This document shows, in pieces, positions 1 through 7,614 of a stretch of DNA of 19,353 nucleotides. Location of the stretch: NCBI GenBank assembly GCA_964530185.1, contig CAZHBB010000052.1, positions 1 to 19,353 on the forward strand, written 5' to 3'. This stretch comes from PWVB01 sp964530185. GTDB lineage: Bacteria > Chloroflexota > Anaerolineae > B4-G1 > SLSP01. How positions within the stretch are numbered: the stretch's first letter is position 1; each line of letters starts with the position of its first letter. The notes under the pieces are model-generated. The model saw nothing but the letters and a program-made list of their open reading frames with translations, was not told the origin of the DNA and made no database searches. The position numbers and the translations under genes were made by a program.

Positions 1-206
1 GCTAATCAGCACACACCTTTCTATCCCTTGAATTCCGAGAGGCGGGTTGGAGTGAAAAACTTGACTTTAGACTAGAGCTAGCGTCGAGTGCACAGGCTTC
101 TGACTTCGCAGTGAGCTGCTGTCCACCAACCAGGGTCTGATACCAAGACCACCAGGAGAATGAGTCCCATCTTTCAATCTGTTAGTTTCGCCCATGCCAG
201 GGAGCC

Positions 207-1094
207 TTACCCCTTCAGACCGGTAAGTGTTATGCCCTGGACGATGAAGCGTTGAGCAAAGGCATAGAGGACCAGCACCGGCAACAGCACCACTACGGAT
301 GCGGCCATCAGGTATCCCCACTGTGTATGATACAAGCCCCGGAACGCTGCCAGTCCCAGGGCAAGGTTGAACTTCCGCGAGTCATCGATGATGATCAAGG
401 GCCATAGGAAGTCGTTCCACCCCCGGATAATTGAGAATACGGTCACGGTTGCCAGCGCTGGCTTTGAGAGCGGTAGGATAATCCACCACCAGATGCCTGC
501 GTAGTTGCAGCCATCGATCTTTGCTGCGTCGTCAAGCTCGGTGGGGATGCCGAGGTAAAATTGGCGCAATAGGAAAATGTAGAAAGCATCTCCAAAAAGA
601 GCGGGGACAAGCAAGGGGAAATAGGTGTTTAGCCATCCGAGCTCCTTGAACATGATGAACCTGGGTATCATCGTCACTTGCCCCGGAAGCATCATTGTGG
701 CAAGCAAGACCATAAAGATGAAGTTCTTGCCAGGGAAATTCAACCGCGCAAACCCATAGACGATCCAAGAACTGGACAAGACCACAGCCAATGTACCTAC
801 GCCGGTGAGAAACATAGTGTTCTTAAGTAGCTGCCAGAAGTGCATAAGCTCCAAGGCCTTTGGGTAGTTCTCCCAGAGAATAGGATTAGGGATCCATTGT
901 GGGGGATAGATCCATATGCGGGCCTCGATTTTGAGAGAGGAGGAGATCATCCAAAGAAAAGGCAGGGAAAACAGAAGACCTAGGGCTGTCAGCGTGACGT
1001 ACCAGATGATCTTCGCGGCGAGGCTCTGCATTCGGTACCGGCTGAGACGTCGAGCGCGCGCGGGCATTTCGGTTTGTGCGTGCCCAGTGGTCAT
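207..1094 (-). CDS. Carbohydrate ABC transporter permease, MalG type
   Basis: Inner-membrane subunit of a sugar ABC importer, the MalG-like partner of the permease just upstream. The 295-residue protein has about six hydrophobic segments, the first near residues 28-50. The cytoplasmic EAA loop that docks on the ATPase is at about residues 186-211 and reads ELDDAAKIDG...LPLSKP. Length and layout are normal for the family. The ATG is preceded by GGAG with a 7-nt spacer, and only 4 bp separate it from the stop of the upstream permease, so translational coupling is likely. It is the last recognisable gene of the cassette (solute-binding protein, permease, permease) and no ATPase gene follows in the 206 bp to the window edge. 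The specific sugar cannot be read from the sequence; the distal catabolic genes suggest, but do not show, an aminosugar-containing saccharide. Confidence 0.95.
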   Translation of the reverse strand: MTTGHAQTEMPARARRLSRYRMQSLAAKIIWYVTLTALGLLFSLPFLWMISSSLKIEARIWIYPPQWIPNPILWENYPKALELMHFWQLLKNTMFLTGVGTLAVVLSSSWIVYGFARLNFPGKNFIFMVLLATMMLPGQVTMIPRFIMFKELGWLNTYFPLLVPALFGDAFYIFLLRQFYLGIPTELDDAAKIDGCNYAGIWWWIILPLSKPALATVTVFSIIRGWNDFLWPLIIIDDSRKFNLALGLAAFRGLYHTQWGYLMAASVVVLLPVLVLYAFAQRFIVQGITLTGLKG

Positions 1095-1098
1095 TCCC

Positions 1099-2031
1099 TT
1101 ACTCCTTTACCTCACCTTCGTAGTAAACCCACTTTTCTGAAAGACGGAACTGCAGCAAGGTGAGGATAACCATGATGATGAAGAGAATCCAGGCCATTGC
1201 TGCTGCATAGCCCATGCGCAGCAGTTGGAATCCCTGGCGGAACAAATACAGTACATAGAAAAGTGTCGAGTCCTGCGGCCCACCGCTGGTCATAATGTAA
1301 GCTGAGGTGAAGACTTGGAATGATCCGATGATTCCCATGACGACATTGAAGAAGACCACTGGTGTCATCATTGGTACGGTCACATGCCAGAATTTCTGCC
1401 AGACATTCGCTCCATCGATCATGGCAGCTTCATACAAGGAGTCTGGGATACCTTGAAGTCCAGCCAGGAAGATCACGGCAGTGCCACCGACTCCCCAAAG
1501 ACTCATCAAGATGAATGCTGGTTTGGCCCAGGTAGGGTCAACCAGCCAGCCAGGTGCCGGCAGTCCAATCGAGCGCAGTAAGTAATTTATCAGACCGTAC
1601 TGTGGGTTGAATAACCAGATCCACAGGAGTGACACAGCGACACCAGATGTCACAGAAGGAAGATAGAAAACTGTCCTGAAAAAGTTCATGCCAGGCAGTC
1701 TAACGTTCAGTAGCAGGGCCAGCAAGAAAGCCAACACAATTCCCAAAGGTACGCTGAATAGTGTGTAGTAAATGGTGTTGTAGAGTGAGACAAGGAATAG
1801 TCGATCACGTGTCAGCAACTCAGTGTAGTTCTTAATCCCTACCCACTGCGGCGGGGTCAACAGTTCGTAATCGGCAAAACTTAGGCCAAAAGACGTGATT
1901 ACAGGCCCTAGGGTAAACACCAGGAAGCCAATAATCCAGGGACCAACAAAAATGTAACCCCATAGAGCCTCATGATCGAACTGCGAATGCTGCCGGTGTA
2001 CGAGTTTCTTAAATACTTCTCTTGTTAGCAT
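1099..2031 (-). CDS. Carbohydrate ABC transporter permease, MalF type
   Basis: Inner-membrane permease of the same sugar importer. The protein is about 310 residues and has roughly six membrane segments. Its EAA loop is near residues 201-224 (YEAAMIDGANVWQKFWHVT followed by VP), the ATPase-coupling signature of MalF-like subunits. I chose the ATG at 2031 because GGAG lies 9 nt upstream. The open frame can be extended five codons to a TTG at 2046, but that start has no good ribosome-binding site. The short N-terminal cytoplasmic tail, without the extra domain of E. coli MalF, is usual for MsmF/LacF-type permeases. The gene sits between the solute-binding protein (85-100 bp upstream, with an inverted repeat in the gap) and the MalG-type permease (4 bp downstream). 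Confidence 0.94.
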   Translation of the reverse strand: MLTREVFKKLVHRQHSQFDHEALWGYIFVGPWIIGFLVFTLGPVITSFGLSFADYELLTPPQWVGIKNYTELLTRDRLFLVSLYNTIYYTLFSVPLGIVLAFLLALLLNVRLPGMNFFRTVFYLPSVTSGVAVSLLWIWLFNPQYGLINYLLRSIGLPAPGWLVDPTWAKPAFILMSLWGVGGTAVIFLAGLQGIPDSLYEAAMIDGANVWQKFWHVTVPMMTPVVFFNVVMGIIGSFQVFTSAYIMTSGGPQDSTLFYVLYLFRQGFQLLRMGYAAAMAWILFIIMVILTLLQFRLSEKWVYYEGEVKE

Positions 2032-2056
2032 ATAGGTAGTCTCCAACCTGCAGAGA

Positions 2057-2114
2057 GTCCTGCCCCAGCAGCGCTTTGTCGTTGATGTTATCCCATGAAT
2101 CGCCAGGGCAGGAC
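2057..2114 (-). repeat. Inverted repeat between solute-binding protein and permease genes
   Basis: A perfect 9-bp inverted repeat, GTCCTGCCC at 2057-2065 and GGGCAGGAC at 2106-2114, encloses a 40-nt loop. It occupies most of the gap between the solute-binding protein stop and the permease start. Intercistronic stem-loops at this position are known in malEFG-like operons, where they let the binding protein be made in excess over the permeases. There is no T-run after the downstream arm, so it is not a classical terminator. Function here is inferred from position only. Confidence 0.45.
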
Positions 2115-2130
2115 CTCAGCAGAGTGTGAT

Positions 2131-3489
2131 CTACTCGCTGCTCTCTTTGGCCAGAGCGTCTTCGATTTTTAGAGCAGCATCAGCCAGGGCTTCCTCAGGA
2201 CTGCGGTCACCGAAAATGGCTTCATCGAAGGCCTGTTGCAGGGCGTCGGTGATTAGAGGATATTGGGTGCTGCGTGGGCGCGCGCGTCCGTGCGCCATCG
2301 CATCAAGGAATATCTGTAGCTGTGGTACTTCCTGCAATCTCTTCTCGGCGATGCTTTTGCGACCAGTCAGAGCATAGCCATACTTGGACACGTGCATCTG
2401 CCAAGTGTCTTCAGTGGTAAACTTCATGAAAGGCAAAACCTGCTTCAGTTTGTCACTGTCTTTATTGGCGGAAAGCAACCAACCTCCTACGCCACTGATA
2501 AACTGACCGTTAGCCGGCCGCGGGCACTCGGCGATGTCCCACTTGAACTCTGGTGGGTTCGTCACTGTAAGGTTCGCCAGGTCAAAGGCCCCTGTAGTGC
2601 TCATCACCACTACTTGTCCATACCATGTGCCCTCTGGACCAGCTTCGGCCATGCCAGCTTTCGGCCATATCTTGTACTTCTGAACCAAGTCCTTCAGGAA
2701 CTGGATGGCCTCCACGGCTTCCTTGTCGGCGATCTTGACTTTGCGTGTACCAGGATCATATGTCTCGCCGCCGTTCATCCAGATCCAGGGCAGGATCATC
2801 CATGTTGATCCCTCACCACGACAACACCATGTCTCGAATGCCCATTGCTTAACGGCGTTGTAGTCAAAATCTGCTTCATTAGGGTGCTTACCGTTTTGAT
2901 CGATGGTTAGCAACTGCCCTGTGGTAATCAGTTCATCCCATGTCTCCGGAGGCTTAACCCCTGCTTTCTCCATTAGGTCCACATTGATCCGGACGGCTTG
3001 TGAATTAGTCTCGAGGACTGTTGCATATGTCTTGCCGTTCCACTGCATCTCGGCGCGCGCAGGGGCGAAATAGTCATCCAGGAGTTCCTGGGAGATTATT
3101 GCGCTCAGGTCAGCGCAGAGACCACGAGAGGCATAGGTCGGCAGGTTGATACCATCAACGGCGAATATGTCGGGAAGGGTACCCCCTGCAGCCGCTGTCT
3201 TGAATTTCTGTTCCCAGTCACTAGGTACTCGAGTAAAACGCAGTTCAGTGTCGGGATGATCGGGTTCGAAGTTCTCCTTGACGAAATCGGTGATGTGAAT
3301 ATTGTCCTCTAGCGGATGTGGGGTCCACATCTCAATGACCACCCTCTCCACTGCGGGCTCCTCAATGGGCGTCTCTTCGGCCTGTCCTTCAGTTGTGGGT
3401 TTGGTCGTCTGACCACAAGCAGAGAGGAATGTTATTCCAATCGTCACAGATGCCAACTTCAAAAAGTCACGACGCGAGAGCCTGTTCAT
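2131..3489 (-). CDS. Extracellular sugar-binding lipoprotein of ABC importer
   Basis: Family-1-like solute-binding protein that captures a sugar outside the membrane and delivers it to the two permeases encoded downstream. Starting at 3489 the protein is 452 residues, normal for the family. The N-terminus has a twin-arginine signal (SRRDFLKLAS, residues 5-14) followed by a lipobox LSAC with the lipidated cysteine at about residue 25. A low-complexity Thr/Glu/Pro linker to about residue 47 follows, then the binding fold. The motif around WEQKFKTAAAGGTLPDIFAVDG is typical of MalE/UgpB-like proteins. I chose the ATG at 3489 because GAGGAGG precedes it with suitable spacing and the Tat signal begins there. 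The frame is open to an ATG at 3543 that has no ribosome-binding site. Ligand unknown. Confidence 0.95.
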   Translation of the reverse strand: MNRLSRRDFLKLASVTIGITFLSACGQTTKPTTEGQAEETPIEEPAVERVVIEMWTPHPLEDNIHITDFVKENFEPDHPDTELRFTRVPSDWEQKFKTAAAGGTLPDIFAVDGINLPTYASRGLCADLSAIISQELLDDYFAPARAEMQWNGKTYATVLETNSQAVRINVDLMEKAGVKPPETWDELITTGQLLTIDQNGKHPNEADFDYNAVKQWAFETWCCRGEGSTWMILPWIWMNGGETYDPGTRKVKIADKEAVEAIQFLKDLVQKYKIWPKAGMAEAGPEGTWYGQVVVMSTTGAFDLANLTVTNPPEFKWDIAECPRPANGQFISGVGGWLLSANKDSDKLKQVLPFMKFTTEDTWQMHVSKYGYALTGRKSIAEKRLQEVPQLQIFLDAMAHGRARPRSTQYPLITDALQQAFDEAIFGDRSPEEALADAALKIEDALAKESSE

Positions 3490-3552
3490 AATCATCCTCC
3501 TCACTACCAGCAAACAAGAGCCATTGTTCCTCGTGGCACACATCAGAGATCA

Positions 3553-3564
3553 CTAGCGCTTCAT
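3553..3564 (-). promoter_or_regulatory. Possible three-codon leader ORF with perfect Shine-Dalgarno
   Basis: On the minus strand AGGAGGT (3572-3578) is followed 7 nt later by ATG AAG CGC TAG, a Met-Lys-Arg mini-ORF about 64 nt upstream of the solute-binding protein start. The ribosome-binding site is the strongest in this leader, yet it serves no longer frame. It could be a minimal upstream ORF affecting leader translation or stability, or chance. The function is speculative. Confidence 0.2.
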
Positions 3565-3638
3565 CCTTTACACCTCCTGTTTCTTCACCACATCTCAGGC
3601 GACGAGGACTTCTCAGGAAGAAAGTGGTACTGATTCGA

Positions 3639-3666
3639 TTGACAGACCCCAAAGCATATCTACAAT
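3639..3666 (+). promoter_or_regulatory. Sigma70-like promoter for the plus-strand response regulator
   Basis: The hexamer TTGACA at 3639-3644 matches the -35 consensus exactly. It is followed after 16 bp by TACAAT at 3661-3666, a five-of-six match to the -10 consensus. Transcription would start near 3673 and give a leader of about 95 nt before the regulator start at 3768. The segment lies in the 278-bp gap between the divergent regulator and solute-binding protein genes. I could not identify an equally good promoter for the solute-binding protein on the other strand. Confidence 0.6.
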
Positions 3667-3767
3667 GTTGCCAGTCGATTACCTGTCCTGGTATTCTCAG
3701 TGTATAGTGGTTAGTTGCATCAGTCCATGTCACATTCCTGCCATGGAAATGCCATTGGGTGGGCTTA

Positions 3768-5036
3768 ATGTCTTCGAATGACCTGCTGGCCGCGGAAAAG
3801 GCGCTTCTGCAAGCGTTGACTCGCCTGTACGATCCTGACTATAGACCGACAGCCTTGCTTTATGACCTGATCGGATGTGCGCGGTCAGCGGGTCCCACCG
3901 CATTGCAGGCGGCGCTTATTCAATGTATCGAGGCTCTCAAACCATTACCGACTGTTGCACCTGATGCACAACTGCGGCGTGTTTATGATGTCCTCTACCA
4001 TCGATTTGTGGCCAAGCTCACACAAGAGCAGACGGCAGAACTGATGAATATGAGTGTACGACAGCTTAACCGTGTGCAGCGTGAGGCTGTCCACGCGTTG
4101 GCATTGCACCTGTGGGGAAGCAGACAGGGACGGAGTGTCCTGTTCCGAGGGCGAGCTGTCCCGATGGATTCAGAGGAGTCGCTTGCACTGCAGGCGTCTG
4201 ACTGGCATGCACAAGTCAGGCGGGAGTTAGCCTCGTTGGAGGAGGCTGCACCGGGGATGACGGCTGATGTGGGTGAAGTGTTGAAAGGGATTCTGGCGCT
4301 GAGTGGCGCCTTGACTGCTGAACATGAGTTGAGCATAGGGTTCATTCAGCCTGGTCTGGTCGCAGCGTTGCACCCGTCAGTTTTGCGTCAGGTACTCATC
4401 AGCACGATACAACGACTGGCCGACCTTGAACCCACAGCGCGAATGACTCTATTTGCCAACCTCCAGGCTGGTCACATCAAGATCACAGTGGCTGTCTCTG
4501 TCGAAGGGGGGAGTCTGTCGACAGAGGGTGATATTCTGCGAGACATTTGGCTTCCGGAAAGCACAACCCTTGAGGTTGATGTACAGGGCAAGGGTTTGTT
4601 CGTCCGGATACAAATGCCTGCGGCGGAGGACAAAATCACGGTTCTGGTCGTAGATGATAACGCGGATATGGTTCATTTCTACCGACGTTGTGTGGCGGGC
4701 ACACGGTATAATATCGTGGCGGCGGCCGACGACAGGGACTTGATTGGCATGGTTGAAAGCATTTGTCCTGCTGTTATCGTCATGGATGTGCTGCTGCCGC
4801 ATGTGGATGGATGGGAGTTGGTGATGCGCCTCCACCAGAACGAACGTACGCGTCATGTCCCGATCGTTGTCTGCAGTGTGATTCGGGAAGAGGAACTAGC
4901 ACTCTCGCTGGGCGCGGCTTATTATTTGGCCAAGCCGATACGGCCGCGTCAGTTCACACAGGCATTAGATCGGGTGCTTTCTCAGGCCCCAGCAAGAGAG
5001 AGGTCAGCTCCTGAGAACAGCGCAGCACTTTGCTGA
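3768..5036 (+). CDS. HTH, degenerate kinase-ATPase-like and receiver-domain regulator
   Basis: Probable transcriptional response regulator of 422 residues. Residues about 70-117 contain a helix-turn-helix resembling sigma70 region 4 (LTQEQTAELMNMSVRQLNRV). Residues about 185-285 look like a decayed histidine-kinase ATPase fold: HPSVLRQVLIS resembles the N-box approach, but the invariant Asn and the DxGxG box are missing. The C-terminus from about residue 288 is a complete receiver domain with an acidic pair DD (about 296-297), phospho-acceptor Asp in VIVMDVLLP (about 340), Ser in VVCS (about 370) and Lys-Pro (about 389). The start is uncertain: ATG at 3768 has GGGTGGG 4 nt upstream, and an in-frame GTG lies at 3759. 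It is divergent from the ABC importer and convergent with the hybrid kinase, overlapping it by 83 bp. Control of the importer by this protein is inferred from position. Confidence 0.88.
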   Translation: MSSNDLLAAEKALLQALTRLYDPDYRPTALLYDLIGCARSAGPTALQAALIQCIEALKPLPTVAPDAQLRRVYDVLYHRFVAKLTQEQTAELMNMSVRQLNRVQREAVHALALHLWGSRQGRSVLFRGRAVPMDSEESLALQASDWHAQVRRELASLEEAAPGMTADVGEVLKGILALSGALTAEHELSIGFIQPGLVAALHPSVLRQVLISTIQRLADLEPTARMTLFANLQAGHIKITVAVSVEGGSLSTEGDILRDIWLPESTTLEVDVQGKGLFVRIQMPAAEDKITVLVVDDNADMVHFYRRCVAGTRYNIVAAADDRDLIGMVESICPAVIVMDVLLPHVDGWELVMRLHQNERTRHVPIVVCSVIREEELALSLGAAYYLAKPIRPRQFTQALDRVLSQAPARERSAPENSAALC

Positions 5037-7152
5037 AGGGAATCCCCCCGCTGATTGTAACTACCAGGAAATCACTGGTAGGTGGGCCGCTGTCAGGGTC
5101 CTTGGCTGAAACCAAGAAGGTAGGCACGTCGGATACCTGTACATTCTCTCTGACGGCTGTAAGTACTTGCCAGCCGTTCATGGAAGGCATTACAATATCG
5201 AGCAGCATCAGGTCGATCTGTGTGCGTTGGAGGGTGTCAAGCGCTTCCTCTCCGCTGTATGCGGTGAGAATCTCTAAGGTTCCGTCATAAGCTTGCAGAG
5301 TCCGCTTGAAAAGCCGACCTACATCTGGGTCATCGTCGACAATCAAGATGCGTCTCACGGGGCCTCCAACCGCTTCTACAGCAGAGACTAGATCTGCCCG
5401 TGTCACCGGCTTGACTAGGCGCCCGATGATGCTGTCATCAGGTACGCTTTGCGCTGAGTGAGATATCGCACATCCAATGATCAGAGTACCCTTTGCTTGC
5501 TCCCGGATGCGTTCGGCTAGCTGCATTACTGCTACATGGTCAATGTCATTTACCACCACGGCGTGGGCAGGACATTGATGTAACATTTCCACGATTTGAT
5601 CTGAAGTCTGCGCTTCAACGATCTCTACCCCGTTCGCGTAATGGTCAAGCCAGGCGCCGAGGGTCCCAACTTGATCGTAGACAATCACACGAGGCTTCAA
5701 CAGTTGATCGTTGTAAGAGATTCTGCTGGCCTTAAAGGCGGGCTCGTGCCACACCCAATCGGATTTGATGGCATGTCCTGGACGTGCGGTGTGTTGGATT
5801 GGGCGTGCTAATGGTAGAGTGAAGTAAAATGTCGTGCCAATCCCTACCTTGCTCCGGAGCCACATTCTTCCACCGTGTAGTTCCACAAATCGTTTGCTGA
5901 TGCCTAATCCCAACCCACTGCCGCCTTTGCTGTGCCATAGCCTTCCCTGCTCAAAAGGTTTGAATATTCTCTCCGCGTCTTCGGGGGATATACCAACTCC
6001 TGTATCCTTCACGGTTACCACAACTTCATTATCATGTGCCGTGGCACTAACAGCAATTTCACCTTGCTCTGTGAAGCGCGCGGCATTGCTCACTAGATTC
6101 AGTACGACCTGCTGTATGCGGGTGCGATCACAGTACACTCGAGGTAAGTCGGCAGGAACTGAGATGTGGATCTCTAAACGTTTCTTCTCAAGCAAAGGGC
6201 GCACAATTGCTATACTGTTGTCGATGATCTCAGATAGATCAACCCTCTCTCGATGGAGAGCAAAGCGTCCTGCTTCCATCCTGGTAAGGTCTAACACATC
6301 ATCGATCATCTCGGATAGGTACTCGCAATTACGGTGAATGACTTTCAGATCTTTGCGCATTTCGTCTGAAAGCACCACGGCGTAAATTCCGGGGCTCTCG
6401 ACCATCAGGTCGACCAAACCGATGATCATGTTGAGGGGGGTACGAAACTCGTGACTCACATTGGCGACGAAAGCCGCTTTCGCCCTTTCGGCACTCTCCG
6501 CAATAGCGCGGAGTGCAGAGGCTCTCTCATTGGCTAGCGCGAGCTGCCGATTGGCGTGCGCGAATCCCTGAAGCGCTTTCTCCAACTGCATTCTATGATC
6601 CCGTGCTTCTTCGATGATCTTTTGGTTGCGTTCGAAGTATATCTCCAGCCACTCAATCAGACGCCGTATGGAGCGATACATGCTATACGCGGTGGCAAAG
6701 GTCACCCAGATCCAGATCAGCGTAACTCGGACATCGGCAAGTGCCGTAGGATAGTGACGCACCAATAAGAGCAGTAAGATCGTCTGCCCGCCGGCAATGG
6801 TAAGTGAGGCTGTGAGGTTGATGAGGTATACTGCTAGTGCGACGGGAAGCGCTGCAAAGGTCAGAATCTCGGGTGAAGACAGGTATACACTTGTCACATA
6901 GATTGCTATTAGCAGGCTCAGGAGCGTACTCCATCGTCCCACCAAGGGTCGCCAACTTACAAGAATCCAACTTCCACCCGATAAGCCTAGGATGATCAAA
7001 CTCAAGGATATGACGCGGTTCACTGTTTCCCAGGAACCGGAGAAGATTTCCGCACCTGCATAAAGTAGACAGGCAAGCAAGGTAAGAGCAGCGAGAATGG
7101 GCCTGGGCGAAGCGCGAAGCTCAGCGTCGAATCCCAACTTGGTATCATTCAT
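4954..7152 (-). CDS. Membrane-bound hybrid histidine kinase with two C-terminal receivers
   Basis: Sensor kinase of about 732 residues. Residues 20-160 hold about five or six hydrophobic helices with no large extracellular domain, so the stimulus may be sensed in the membrane. A coiled-coil-like linker (about 165-225) leads to the HisKA dimerisation helix with phospho-acceptor His in NVSHEFRTPLN (about 234). The HATPase domain has the N-box (NLVSNAARF), G1 (DTGVGI) and G2 (GSGLGLGI). A first receiver-like domain (about 487-595) has YD instead of an acidic pair but keeps an Asp in VVND and a Lys-Pro. A second (about 600-710) has DDD, phospho-Asp in LLDIVMP (about 652) and Ser, but no Lys-Pro. 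I chose the ATG at 7152 because GAGGGA lies 7 nt upstream; 7167 is an alternative. The last 83 bp overlap the convergent regulator, a plausible partner. Confidence 0.93.
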   Translation of the reverse strand: MNDTKLGFDAELRASPRPILAALTLLACLLYAGAEIFSGSWETVNRVISLSLIILGLSGGSWILVSWRPLVGRWSTLLSLLIAIYVTSVYLSSPEILTFAALPVALAVYLINLTASLTIAGGQTILLLLLVRHYPTALADVRVTLIWIWVTFATAYSMYRSIRRLIEWLEIYFERNQKIIEEARDHRMQLEKALQGFAHANRQLALANERASALRAIAESAERAKAAFVANVSHEFRTPLNMIIGLVDLMVESPGIYAVVLSDEMRKDLKVIHRNCEYLSEMIDDVLDLTRMEAGRFALHRERVDLSEIIDNSIAIVRPLLEKKRLEIHISVPADLPRVYCDRTRIQQVVLNLVSNAARFTEQGEIAVSATAHDNEVVVTVKDTGVGISPEDAERIFKPFEQGRLWHSKGGSGLGLGISKRFVELHGGRMWLRSKVGIGTTFYFTLPLARPIQHTARPGHAIKSDWVWHEPAFKASRISYNDQLLKPRVIVYDQVGTLGAWLDHYANGVEIVEAQTSDQIVEMLHQCPAHAVVVNDIDHVAVMQLAERIREQAKGTLIIGCAISHSAQSVPDDSIIGRLVKPVTRADLVSAVEAVGGPVRRILIVDDDPDVGRLFKRTLQAYDGTLEILTAYSGEEALDTLQRTQIDLMLLDIVMPSMNGWQVLTAVRENVQVSDVPTFLVSAKDPDSGPPTSDFLVVTISGGIPFSKVLRCSQELTSLLLGPEKAPDLMPV

Positions 7153-7333
7153 AGTTGTTTCCCTCATCTACTATCCGCAGCCTGATCAGAGGAATACCAT
7201 TTTCTTAGATCCCAGGCGGCAAGATCTACAAACCCTCTCCTGGCTTGGGTGCACGTATTTCGAGAGAGTGAGAGGGGTTGGAAGATAGTCCCTGTCTTGA
7301 CTCATACTAGATGTTTGTCTGAGATCCCCAATC

Positions 7334-7348
7334 GGGCATCTCATGCCC
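7334..7348. repeat. 15-bp palindrome GGGCAT-CTC-ATGCCC upstream of kinase
   Basis: Perfect 6-bp arms separated by 3 bp, about 180-195 bp upstream of the kinase start. No T-run follows on either strand, so it is more like a protein-binding site or leader hairpin than a terminator. Which protein binds is unknown. Confidence 0.35.
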
Positions 7349-7406
7349 TCACGATAGGTTGAGGACAACTAACGTGGGTCTGCTGGATAGGTTGTTCTGA
7401 CACGAC

Positions 7407-7447
7407 GCAACGTTGATTGTCGCCTGCTGACCTAGCCTGCAACGTTG
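7407..7447. repeat. Paired GCAACGTTG elements, 32 bp apart
   Basis: Two identical 9-bp copies at 7407-7415 and 7439-7447 each contain the 8-bp perfect palindrome CAACGTTG. Their starts are 32 bp apart, close to three helical turns, so two bound dimers would lie on the same DNA face. They sit 255-295 bp upstream of the kinase gene and may be a regulator-binding pair; chance recurrence cannot be excluded. Confidence 0.35.
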
Positions 7448-7614
7448 GTAGGCGAGCTGGTTGGACGTGCCTCGCGTTTGTGCCTACTGACTGTGATAGC
7501 ATAAGGCTTGCCGCTGAGGCAGTCTGGCATTTTGCATTCGCTTCTTCCATACACTTCCCTTGATGCTCCCCTCCGTGGAGATCTTCACCTTTAACGGTTC
7601 CAAAGGGGTGCATT

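Larger units (their letters stand above)
7153..7614. other. 462-bp intergenic region with palindromes, no gene
   Basis: This stretch lies between the histidine kinase start and the end of the ceramidase-like gene, both on the minus strand. Open frames crossing it have no family resemblance and mostly run into the coding gene as shadows. It holds GCAACGTTG at 7407-7415 and again at 7439-7447. It also holds a perfect hairpin/palindrome, GGGCAT-CTC-ATGCCC, at 7334-7348. No T-tailed terminator was seen for the catabolic operon. It presumably contains the kinase promoter, but no convincing -35/-10 pair could be assigned. Confidence 0.6.

Noticed and set aside
1..206. Possible terminator or start of another importer gene at the left edge
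   Set aside because: The only hairpin (GGTCT-GATACCA-AGACC) is 5 bp without a T-run, and the short minus-strand frames have no ribosome-binding site or family resemblance. Nothing firm can be annotated.
7590..7614. Hairpin CACCTTT...AAAGGGGTG as terminator of the catabolic operon
   Set aside because: The stem is bulged and no T-run follows on the minus strand; it may be chance.
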